Of a stretch of DNA of 64,000 nt, positions 1 to 8,418 are shown one piece after another (position 1 is the first letter of the stretch; every line of letters starts with the position of its first letter). The notes beneath the pieces are model-generated. The model worked only from the letters and a program-made list of their open reading frames with translations, did not search any database and had not been told where the DNA came from. This DNA comes from Planctomycetota bacterium. Lineage in GTDB: Bacteria; Planctomycetota; UBA1135; GCA-002686595. The stretch is from positions 248,001 to 312,000 of the forward strand of contig JADJQU010000003.1 of NCBI GenBank assembly GCA_016712565.1. The letters run 5' to 3'. The position numbers were made by a program, and so were the translations under genes.

Positions 1-749
1 AGCCGGTGGCGGGCATCGCCATGGGCCTCGTCTGCGACGGCGAGCGCTACGCGATCCTCTCCGACATCCTCGGCTCGGAGGACCACCACGGCGACATGGA
101 CTTCAAGGTCGCCGGCTCGGGCGTGGGCATCACGGCGCTGCAGATGGACATCAAGGTCAAGGGCGTCACGCGCTCGATGCTCGAACTGGCCCTGGAGCAG
201 GCGCGCGTCGGCCGCAAGCACATCCTGCGCAAGATGCTGGATGTCGTCTCGCGTCCGTCCGAGCAGATCTCCCAGTTCGCGCCGCGCATGGAGAACGTGC
301 GCATCCCGTCCGAGAAGATCGGCTACCTGATCGGGCCGGGCGGTCGCAACATCAAGGCCATGCAGGAGCTGTACAAGGTCCGCATCTCGATCGTGGACGA
401 CACCGGCAACGTGCAAGTGGCCGGCATCGACCGCGTCAAGGTCCAGGCCTGCATCGACGCGATCAAGTCGATGACCGACACTCCGAAGATCGGCACGCGC
501 TACACGGGCACGGTCAAGAGCGTCAAGGACTTCGGCGCGTTCATCGAGATCCTGCCCGGCGTGGAAGGCCTGTGCCACATCTCCGAGCTCGACATGGGCT
601 ACATCAACCGCGTCATCGACGTGGTGCAGGTGGGCGACAGCATCGAAGTGGAGATCATCAACGTCGACGATCGGGGCAAGATCAAGCTCTCGCGCAAGGC
701 GATCCTGATCTCCCGCGGTGAAGGCGCCGAGGCGCCCGTGGCGCCCTAG
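1..749 (+). CDS. pnp: Polyribonucleotide nucleotidyltransferase, C-terminal part (5' end outside window)
   Basis: Phosphorolytic 3'-5' exoribonuclease of mRNA turnover. The visible part starts inside the second RNase PH domain; the motif GDMDFKVAG carries the catalytic aspartate region. A KH domain follows (GxxG loop as IGPGGR near nt 330-350), then an S1 RNA-binding domain at about nt 490-700. The tail is short (ends APVAP), so this is a normal PNPase C terminus. The frame is open at the left edge, with the first complete codon at nt 3, so the gene starts upstream of the window. A strong hairpin follows the stop. Identification is by motif order and is secure. Confidence 0.97.
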   Translation, partial: PVAGIAMGLVCDGERYAILSDILGSEDHHGDMDFKVAGSGVGITALQMDIKVKGVTRSMLELALEQARVGRKHILRKMLDVVSRPSEQISQFAPRMENVRIPSEKIGYLIGPGGRNIKAMQELYKVRISIVDDTGNVQVAGIDRVKVQACIDAIKSMTDTPKIGTRYTGTVKSVKDFGAFIEILPGVEGLCHISELDMGYINRVIDVVQVGDSIEVEIINVDDRGKIKLSRKAILISRGEGAEAPVAP

Positions 750-777
750 ACCGGGCACGTCACCCGGCCCCGACCGG

Positions 778-830
778 CTCCGCCGCTTTCGCCCACCCCC
801 TTGTCCCGGTGGGGGCCGAAAGCGGCGGAG
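778..830 (+). terminator. Stem-loop after pnp
   Basis: A perfect 14-bp stem (778-791 with 817-830) encloses a C-rich/G-rich loop that can pair further (CCACC with GGTGG). It starts 28 nt after the pnp stop and ends 28 nt before the proposed start of the next gene. There is no U-tract, so it may be a terminator, an RNA-stabilising 3' end or a leader structure of the downstream gene. PNPase messages are structured and autoregulated at the 5' end in enterobacteria, but this one lies at the 3' end. Confidence 0.6.
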
Positions 831-858
831 TCGTTCCTGCCTCGCTACGATTGCCGCC

Positions 859-3800
859 GTGATCGCCACGGTCCTCGCTTCCGCGCTGTTGCAGGTCGCG
901 CCGGCCACGCCGGTGGCCCCGGCCTCCCACGGCCCGTCGCGGCCCGAGGCCCGCGCGGCGTGGGTGGACCCCCGCACCCTGGTCCTGGACGGAGATCCCT
1001 CGGAATGGACCGCCGGCCGCGACAGCGACTGTGTGCTCCACCGTCCCGACCAGCTGGTGAACCTGGGCGGCCCCCCGACCGAGCTCTGGGCGGGTGAGGA
1101 CGACGCTTCGGTGCGCCTGTGGGTCGGGTGGAACGAGACCGACCTGGTGCTCGGGGGCCTGGTGCGCGACGAGTCCGCCGACTACGACGCCACGAACTGG
1201 TGGCGCGGGGACAGCCTGGAGCTCTACCTGGGCTTTTCGGTTCCCGCCCCGGAATGGAAGTCGGACGACTTCCAGTTGATGCTGGCCCCCGACTGGCCCG
1301 AGCGGCCCTGGGGCATCTATCCACACCGGCCCGGTGAGGCGCCCTCCGATGGGGGCTTCGGCGGCGTCGAGGTCTCCTCGTGGCCGCTGCCCGGAGGCTA
1401 CCGCTTCGAGGCGCGTCTGCCCTGGAGGAACTTCGTCCCCGAGGCGCCCACCGCGGGCCGCGTCCTGAGCTTCAACCTGGCCCTCACGGACCGCGACGGC
1501 CGCGGCAAGCAAGAGAGCTATTTGACGTGGACCGGCGAGCGGGAAATCGCCGTGTGGGCCGACCGACGGGGCAGCCTGCGCCTGGAGGCGGCACCGGTCG
1601 CCGCCGCGGGCGATGCGCCGCCCTCCACGGACGAGCGGCGCCTGCCCCCTGCCCTCCGTGACCCTGGTGATGCTGGTGGTCATGTACGGCCTGGCCCTGG
1701 CCACGCGCCGCGTGTGGCGCACCGGGGCCGCCCGCCGGCGCGGTGTCCTGGCCGCGGCGGGGCTCCTGGCGGTCTCGCTCTCCGCGGTGCTGGCCGCGCG
1801 CTACAAGGACCGCCAGGACGCCGCCGAACGGGAGAGCGAACTGGCCCAGTACTGGTCCCAGTTCGAGACCCTGTTGCGCTCCGGCGCCCTGGGGCATCCC
1901 GAGCCGGAGCTGCTGCACCGCGACGCCCAGGCGCTGCTGTCGGGCAAGTCGATTTCGCCCCAACCCGAATTGGTGGCCACGCACCTTTCGCCGCCCGGGG
2001 CCACGCTGCTGCCCGCGCGGGTCACCGCCCAGCGGGCCCTGCCCTTCCGGCCCATCGTTCCCGAGGGGCGGTTGGAGAGCGACCCGGCCGAGGGTCTGGT
2101 GCTTGAGCCCGGCGAGTCGACCGAGTTTCCCCTGGCGGGTTCCGGCGGCGTGGACGCCCTGGCCCTGGTGATGCGCGTTTCCGACCGGCGCTACCTGCGC
2201 TCGGGCACGGCCCAGATCCCTGTGCTGGCGATCGATCTGCTCCAGGGGGACACGGTCATCGGCGCGCCCTACGAGGTGCGCCACCGCCAGGATCTGCACC
2301 TCGACGAGGACGAGCACCGCGATCGTCCGGGTCTCGAGCCGGCCTTCCGCGTGCGCGGCGGGCCCCTGGGCGAGCTGCACGGCGACGGGTTGTTCCTCGA
2401 CCTCGGCGTCCGGCGCGAGATCGACCGGGTGCGCATTCGCCACGTGGGCCCGCTGCCGGGCTACTCCGTGGACCTGGTGGCCCTGACCCTGCTCACCCGG
2501 GAACCCCGCGCGAGCCTGCCGCCGGGCATTCGCACCACCGCCAGCGGCGAATGGGAATGGGCGGATTGGCGCAACGGCGTCGAGGTGGAGTTGACCCACG
2601 CCGGGCGTGCCGCCAAGGAACCCGCGGGCGAAGTGCTCGTGCGCGAGTTGCGCCTGGGGGCCGAGGCGGTGGCCTCGATTCGCCTGTCCGACACCACGCC
2701 GGCCAAGAATCCCACGCGCTGGGACTTCCTGCCCATCGTGGTGGCCGCGGCCCTGGCGCCTTTCCTCGTGGCGCTGCTGGCCGAGTGGCTTTCGGGCGGC
2801 CAGCGCATTCGCGCCAAGCTCGCCGTGGGCTTTGCGATCACCTCCGCGGTGCCCCTGCTCGTGCTGACCCTGCTCCTGGAGGCCTCCCTGGGCAAGGAGC
2901 ACGAGGTCAACGAGCGCGAGCGGGTCGAGAGCGTGTTGGCGCGCGCCCAGATCGACCTGGAGCGCGAGCAGCGCGAGTTGGAGCAGGAGGCCCGGCGGCT
3001 CCTGTCCATCGCCCAGCTGGTGTCGCGGGCCGAGGGCCGCCTGCCGGCCTCCAGCGAGGAACTCTCCAGCAGCGCCTGGTGGGGCGAGGGAGAGCCCAGC
3101 GTGGTTCGCCTGTTCGAGACCATCGAACCCGGGGGCGAGAAATTGCGCATCGGCGCCGGTCCTGGCTGGCGGCAGATTCCCCGGAACTTCGCGCCGCCGG
3201 CCTCAGGTCTGGCGCGACCTTGGGGACAGTTGGTGGTCTGCGGAGTGGCCCAGACCGCCAGCGGTTCGGACCGTCCGATGCTCGTGATCGTGGCCCGTCC
3301 CGCGCGCCTGGAGGCGCTCGCCAGGGCCCAGCTGCGCCTGGTGGGGGCCGAACGCGATCCCGCCCCCACGCCCGCGGACCTGGAAGCACGCCTGCCCGGC
3401 GAAGTGCGCCGTGGGCTGTACTCCCGCGACGGATCGCTGGCCGCGGTGCTCGTGGCCGCCGGCCGGGAGCGCGGCGTGCCCCTGTTGGGGGACTACTCGC
3501 TCAACGAGCTTCTGCTGGCGGCCGGCCTGACGGCGCTGTTCACGGCCATGCTCTTCGCGGGCATCCTCACCGGCCACATCGTGGTTCCCATCGAGCGCCT
3601 GGACCGGGCCGTGCGCGAGGGGCGCGCCGATTCCCTGCCCAGTTCCGTGGAGGTCGAGGACGAAGTGGGCCACCTGACCGGCGCTGTGCAGTCCTTCGTC
3701 GCCCAGCTCGAGCACCGCGTGCGGCAACTGGAGTTGCTGCGAACCGCCCAGGAGGATCTGTCGAGCCACCTGGACGCCGATCTGGCCCGCGAGGCCGTGC

Positions 3801-5671
3801 TGGAGTTCTTCCAGAACCACACCCAAGCCGCGGCACTGTGGCTGGCCTGGTCCGGAGAAACCGGGGAGGAGGAACGGCTCTACGCCCGCGACGGCCGGAA
3901 CCTGGCCGTGCCCGAGGGAGCGAGCTTCTTCCAGCGCGCCCTGGCGTCCACCGAGGTGTTCGACGTGCGGCCCGGACTGGACTCCACCGCACTCACGGCA
4001 GCCGATCGCGAGCTCCTGGGGGAATCCGTCCGAGCGCTCTCGCTGCCTTTGCTCGCCGGCGGGGACTGCCGCGGCGGCATCGTGATCGCCCTCGCCGACG
4101 CGGAGCGGCATGTGGATCTGGCCTTCCTGCGCACGGCGGCCAGCCAGTCGGCGATCGTGCTGGAGAACGCGCGGCTGTACCACCAGGCGGTCACCGACTC
4201 GGTCACGGGCTTCCTCTCGGAGCCCGGATTCAAGCAGCGCTTCAGCGAGGAAATCCAGCGCTGCGAGGGCCGCCCGGACGCGGGCGTGCTGTTGGTGCAG
4301 GTGCGCATCGGGGGCCTGCCGAAGGACGACGCCCGGGCCCACGCGCGCCTGCGAGAAGCCGCGCGCCGCATGCGCCTGTCCGTGCGGGCCCTGGCCGTGT
4401 TCGGCCGTTCGGGCTCCGCCGACCTGCACGTGGCCCTGCCCTGGAGCGACGCGCGGCCGGACTTCGACGCGCTCGAGGCGCGCATCGCGGACCGCGTGCG
4501 CCTGGGCGCCTGGCCCGACGGGGAACTCGTGGAGGGGGTCACCAGCGCCCACGCCGCCTGGCCCGACGACGGCGCCAGCAGCCGGCTGGTGCTGCACGCG
4601 GCGGGGGAGCGCATCGTCCAGGGGCGCCGCGCCGAGGCGGCCCTGCCCTTCGCCGATGTCGAGGATCGCCTGCCCCTGGACTTCGTGGCCCGGAGCCCCT
4701 TGATGGCCGAGCTCCTGGAGACCGTGCGCCGGGTGGCCGAACGGGAGGCCACGCTGCTGATCGCCGGGGAGACCGGCGTGGGCAAGGACCGCATCGCCAA
4801 GCTGGTCCACGAGTGGAGTCCGCGCCACGGGGGCCCCCTGGTGCACATCCACTGTCCCTCGCTGTCCACGAGCCTGATCGAGGACGAGCTCTTCGGCCAC
4901 GAAGTGGGGGCCTTCACGGGAGCCTCCACCCGCCGCGTGGGGCCCTTTGAATTCGCCCGGGGCGGGACCATCGTCCTGGACGAGATCGCCGGGCTGCCGC
5001 CTGGGGGCCAGGTGGCGCTCCTGCGCCTGCTGGAGACCCGGGAGGTCCTGCCCCTGGGCGCCACGGCGACGGTGCCCATCGACGTCCGGGTTCTGGCCAC
5101 CACCTCCGCGGACCTGGGGGTCGAGGTGGAGCGCGGCCGCTTCCGCAGCGACCTCTACTTCCGACTCAACGTGGCCCAGGTCCTGGTGCCTCCCCTGCGC
5201 CTGAGGCGGCAGGACATCCCGGGCCTCGTGGAGGCCTCCCTGCGCCGCCACAACGCCTCCGCGGCCCGGCCGGTCACGGGGGTCTCCCCGGCCGTTCTGG
5301 ACCTCTTCTTTGACTACTCCTGGCCGGGGAACCTGCGGGAGCTGGAGAACGTGCTCTCCAGGGCCTTCCTGCTGGGGGCGGGCTCCGAACTGACCCTGGA
5401 GCACGTGGAGCTGGCACCGGAGGCCGGAGTCGCCGAGGGGGCCGGCGACCGGCCCCTCAACGATCGTCAGACGGCCCTTCTGGACGGCCTGCAGCCGGGC
5501 GCACGGGTCAGCTCGGCCGCCTACGCCGCCCAGCACGGCATCTCCAGCCGCACGGGCCTGCGGGACCTCCTGGACCTGGTGGCCATGGGATACCTGGCCA
5601 GGGAGGGCACCAAGCGGGGGACCCGGTTCAGGCGCACCCAGAGGGCCTGGACGGCGGTTCACGGGCAATAA
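859..5671 (+). CDS. Membrane-bound sigma-54 transcription activator with CBM9-like sensor, HAMP, GAF and AAA+ domains (frameshifted)
   Basis: Repaired length is about 1,603 aa if one C is removed from the C5 run at 1645-1649, which joins two open frames in mid-gene. Order: hydrophobic N terminus; CBM9/DOMON-like domain (about residues 42-250); TM segments near 268-285 and 293-313; about 300 extracytoplasmic residues; TMs near 622-643 and 653-676; a Cache-like extracytoplasmic stretch; TM near 883-910; HAMP; GAF (967-1107); a degenerate GGDEF-like stretch beginning TDSVTGF, with no GGDEF signature; sigma-54 AAA+ domain (about 1277-1513) with Walker A GETGVGKD, GAFTGA and Walker B IVLDEI. The C terminus is not a Fis helix but resembles a Fic/RecG-type winged helix (SSRTGLRDLLDL, then RGTRF). 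The GTG at 859 is chosen because it follows the hairpin and starts the signal-like stretch; a longer start at GTG 718 overlapping pnp is possible. The ligand is unknown; sensing of a glycan is inference. Confidence 0.8.
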
Positions 5672-5911
5672 CTGCACGTTTCTGTCCGAAAATGTCGAAT
5701 ACCGGCTGTCTGTCAGAAAGCGCGGGCCCGCGACCGGGCGCCTGACTTGCGGCCCCCTTCGGGGCTAAGTCTCTGCCTGGTCGTAGCTTGCGACTGCCCT
5801 GGCAGTTTTCTCGCCGCGGCCCCCGCGCCCCGGCGCTCCAGTTGCGTTCGACTCTCCGACTGCGCGACTCCCAGCGCGGGCGACTTTCGGCACCCAACCC
5901 AACGATCCGCC

Positions 5912-6364
5912 ATGAAGACCTCCTCGGCACTCCGGAACTTCGCTCGCTGCGCCCTCGCAGGCCTTGCCTTCAGTGCCGCCCTGCTCGGAGGGACCGGCGC
6001 CCAGGCCGCCCCGCACGGGAGTTCCCAGGCCGGACCCGCCCTGCCCGGGGCCCGGGACTGGATCCTCAAGGCCGAGAACAACATCTGTGGGCTGTCCGAC
6101 GCCGCCCAGCTCTCGAACCCGGTGGTGGTGGACTTCCAGGTGCTCCTGGACGCCACCCCCGAGTACAAGAAGATGAAGGACCAGAAGATCAGCGCCACCT
6201 CGCCCGAGGGCATCAAGCTCAACAACGAGGCGGTCAACCGGATCGCGACCCAGTGCGAGACCCTGCGCGCCTCCAACGGCTACTGCAGCGTCTGGAAGGA
6301 AATCAAGCACAAGGATGGTCGGGCGATCACGGACATCACCGACCAGGTCAAGGCCCTGCTCTAG
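5912..6364 (+). CDS. Small secreted protein of unknown function with conserved-looking cysteines
   Basis: 150 aa. The N terminus (MKTSSALRNFARCALAGLA, hydrophobic core, cleavage likely after AQA) is a classical Sec signal peptide, which supports ATG 5912 over longer in-frame starts. The mature part has no domain I recognise. It is largely helical-looking, has three cysteines (NNICGLS, ATQCETL, NGYCSVW) and ends DITDQVKALL. An odd cysteine number could mean one disulfide plus a free or ligand-binding thiol. No clear Shine-Dalgarno is seen. It stands alone between the sigma-54 activator and the secretin. Function is unknown. Confidence 0.75.
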   Translation: MKTSSALRNFARCALAGLAFSAALLGGTGAQAAPHGSSQAGPALPGARDWILKAENNICGLSDAAQLSNPVVVDFQVLLDATPEYKKMKDQKISATSPEGIKLNNEAVNRIATQCETLRASNGYCSVWKEIKHKDGRAITDITDQVKALL

Positions 6365-6595
6365 CGGCGCGCCGATTCCCACGCTCGCGGCCCAGGATCC
6401 CGCCGGCGGAGAGTCCGCCGGGCCGCGGAATCGCCCCCTTCCCCGGGTGAGTCCGGGGGCATCGGAGCGCCCGGCGGCCCCCAGGAATCGAAACTTCGGC
6501 CCCGTTCCGCGCCTTCCTCCCAGTTTTCGACCTCCACAGGAGCTTCCCTGGGCCCCGTCCTTTCTTTCCCGGTCCCTCCTGCCGATCCCTTCTTG

Positions 6596-8125
6596 ATGCG
6601 GTCCAACTCCGAGTGCCCCGTCCCGTCCCGCTCCTCCCGTCGTGGAGCGGCCGAAGGCCCGGGCTCTGGGCGCCCGTGGGACCTGGCCTGGACCCTGCTG
6701 CTCCTGGGCGCCTCTCTTGCCCCCGCCTGTGTCGGCCCCGCGGAGGTACGGCCCGAGCGTCCCCGCCGGGAGCTGACCGCCGAAGAGTTCCGCGAGCTTC
6801 TGTCCCGGGGCACCGTGGTCCCCGTGGACCGCATGGGGGGCGGAGAGCCCTTCGACAAGTTCGCCGCCGCGGGCATGGAGGGCCAGGTGCCCTCGGCCCG
6901 GGAGTCGGATGCGGACCCCATGCCCGAGGCTCCGCCCCAGGGCGCGGGCCCGGCGCACAAGATCCCCCCGAACCTGGCGCCCGGCGGTCCCACTCCGCCC
7001 GAGAACCCCTATCTGGTCTTCGGCGAGCGGATCAAGGTCAACCCCGACGGCACGATCACGAAGCCGTACCCCCTGCGGGTCGGCACGGGCAAGAAGATGG
7101 AGCAGTTGCTGATCGACTACGGCAACTTCCCCATGTGGCCCAAGCCGGCCGCGGGAGTGCCCGCGGCGCCGTCCACGCCGGACACCGTCAAGGTGGATCT
7201 CCAGGAGGGCTGGGACGTCGAGCTCTACCAGGACCTGCGCACCAACGATGCGAGCAAGCAGGCGGTCGCCACGCCGCTGGCCGATTGGCTGATCATCACC
7301 ACCGGCCAGGAACTGCTCTACGAGGTCGAGGACTTCATCAACCTGTTCGCGGCCGGCGTGCCCCAGATCGAGATCGAAGCCAAGATCGTCGAGATCACCT
7401 TCAGCGACTCCCTGGACATCGGAGTGACGCCGGTGACCGGCAAGCCGATGTTCGACTTCAAGGGGGACGGCGGCTTCTTCAAGAGCTTCAACTCCACGAC
7501 ACCCAACACCGTGGACATCAATGAGGCCCTGCTGACGATCGGCGCCGTCAACGACGGCACCGCGTTCAACGCGATCCTCGAGGCCATCGCCACCAACGAC
7601 AACGTGTCGATCATCTCGCGGCCCAAGATCGCCGTGCGCGAGGGCGGTCGCGCGGACATCTCGAACACGGAGAAGATTCCGTTCCTCTCGATCGGCAACA
7701 TTGCTTCGGGGAACACCGGGTACACCTCCTCGATCGCTTTCCAGGAAGTCGGCGTCAAGCTGTACGTCGTTCCGCGCGTGATCGGCACCCAGACCGTGGC
7801 CCTGAACATCGACATCGAGGCTTCGACCCAACTGGGCCGCGAGGTGCTGCTGGTGACCGGTGCGGGCGACGAGGTCTCCGCTCCGCGGCTCTCCCAACGC
7901 AGCGCGCGCACGGTGGTCTACCTGCAACCCGGCCAGGCGGTGATCCTCGGGGGGCTCGTCACCGAGCGCAACGTCGAGGCGGTCCGCAAGGTGCCGCTCC
8001 TCGGTGACATCCCGGTGATCCAGTACCTGTTCCGCTCCAAGTTCACGCGCAAGGAACAGGCCAACGTGCTGTTCTTCATCCGCCCCCGGATTCTCCAGGG
8101 CGTGGACGTGCACCGGGAGTTCTAG
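6596..8125 (+). CDS. Secretin-family outer-membrane lipoprotein (GspD/PilQ-like)
   Basis: 509 aa. The N terminus carries a hydrophobic stretch ending in a lipobox (ASLAPAC), so the mature protein is probably lipid-anchored. After a Pro-rich linker (about 90-140) comes a short N-domain, and the last 250 residues are a secretin beta-domain: EIEAKIVEITFSD, repeated beta segments (IISRPKIAVREG), GQAVILGGLVTE and the terminal VPLLGDIPVIQYLFRSK. Secretins form the outer-membrane gate of type II secretion or type IV pilus systems. It is shorter than a full GspD and has fewer N-domains. A GspK-like gene follows, but no gspE, gspF or gspG is in view, so the pair is either a split cluster or a reduced system. 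Confidence 0.88.
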   Translation: MRSNSECPVPSRSSRRGAAEGPGSGRPWDLAWTLLLLGASLAPACVGPAEVRPERPRRELTAEEFRELLSRGTVVPVDRMGGGEPFDKFAAAGMEGQVPSARESDADPMPEAPPQGAGPAHKIPPNLAPGGPTPPENPYLVFGERIKVNPDGTITKPYPLRVGTGKKMEQLLIDYGNFPMWPKPAAGVPAAPSTPDTVKVDLQEGWDVELYQDLRTNDASKQAVATPLADWLIITTGQELLYEVEDFINLFAAGVPQIEIEAKIVEITFSDSLDIGVTPVTGKPMFDFKGDGGFFKSFNSTTPNTVDINEALLTIGAVNDGTAFNAILEAIATNDNVSIISRPKIAVREGGRADISNTEKIPFLSIGNIASGNTGYTSSIAFQEVGVKLYVVPRVIGTQTVALNIDIEASTQLGREVLLVTGAGDEVSAPRLSQRSARTVVYLQPGQAVILGGLVTERNVEAVRKVPLLGDIPVIQYLFRSKFTRKEQANVLFFIRPRILQGVDVHREF

Positions 8126-8166
8126 GGCCCATGGAGGGGTCCCTGCCGGCCGCCGGGCCCGCCCGG

Positions 8167-8212
8167 GCAGGCGGGCCGAATTTGGCGGCGTACTTCTGGA
8201 ACAGGACACTAG
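8167..8212 (+). repeat. Direct repeat copy 1: solo right end of an IS630-type MITE
   Basis: 46 bp identical to 8330-8375. It contains the right terminal inverted repeat of the element described at 8212-8372, but no matching left end lies upstream. It is best read as the truncated remainder of a first copy against which the complete copy abuts; both meet at a palindrome GACACTAGTGTC (8205-8216). Confidence 0.8.
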
Positions 8213-8372
8213 TGTCGTGATCCAGAAGTACGTTGGCAAAGGCGGCCTGAATGCGGTTTCCTGGCAAGGCGCCGCGACGACGCGTGTTCGCTGCAACACT
8301 CGGAGGAGCGGGAACGCAGCCAGGGGGCCGCAGGCGGGCCGAATTTGGCGGCGTACTTCTGGAACAGGACAC
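8212..8372. mobile_element. Miniature inverted-repeat transposable element (IS630/Tc1-mariner type)
   Basis: 161 bp with terminal inverted repeats of 21 bp (8212-8232 and 8352-8372) matching at 19 positions, flanked on both sides by the dinucleotide TA inside CTAG (8210-8211 and 8373-8374). TA target duplication is the hallmark of the IS630/Tc1-mariner superfamily. It has no coding capacity for a transposase, so it would have to be moved in trans. It sits between the secretin gene and the gspK-like gene, ending 46 bp before the latter's ATG, so it may supply or block a promoter. Family assignment is inference from the ends and TA flank. Confidence 0.75.
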
Positions 8373-8375
8373 TAG
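8330..8375 (+). repeat. Direct repeat copy 2: right end of the complete MITE
   Basis: 46 bp identical to 8167-8212, offset by 163 bp. It includes the right terminal repeat of the complete element and its flanking CTAG. Confidence 0.85.
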
Positions 8376-8418
8376 ACTCCCACGGGAAGAGCCCCGCCTT
8401 CGGGGCGTCCCAGGCACC

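Noticed and set aside
3203..5677. Very long open frames antisense to the sigma-54 activator, the kinase, valS and others
   Set aside because: High GC makes stop codons rare in the opposite frames. The translations are low-complexity Arg/Gly/Pro/His-rich and match no family, while the other strand encodes recognisable proteins.
5779..5791. Possible sigma-54 promoter (TGG...TTGC) before the small secreted protein gene
   Set aside because: GG and GC are separated by 9 nt instead of the required 10, and the sequence matches the consensus poorly elsewhere.
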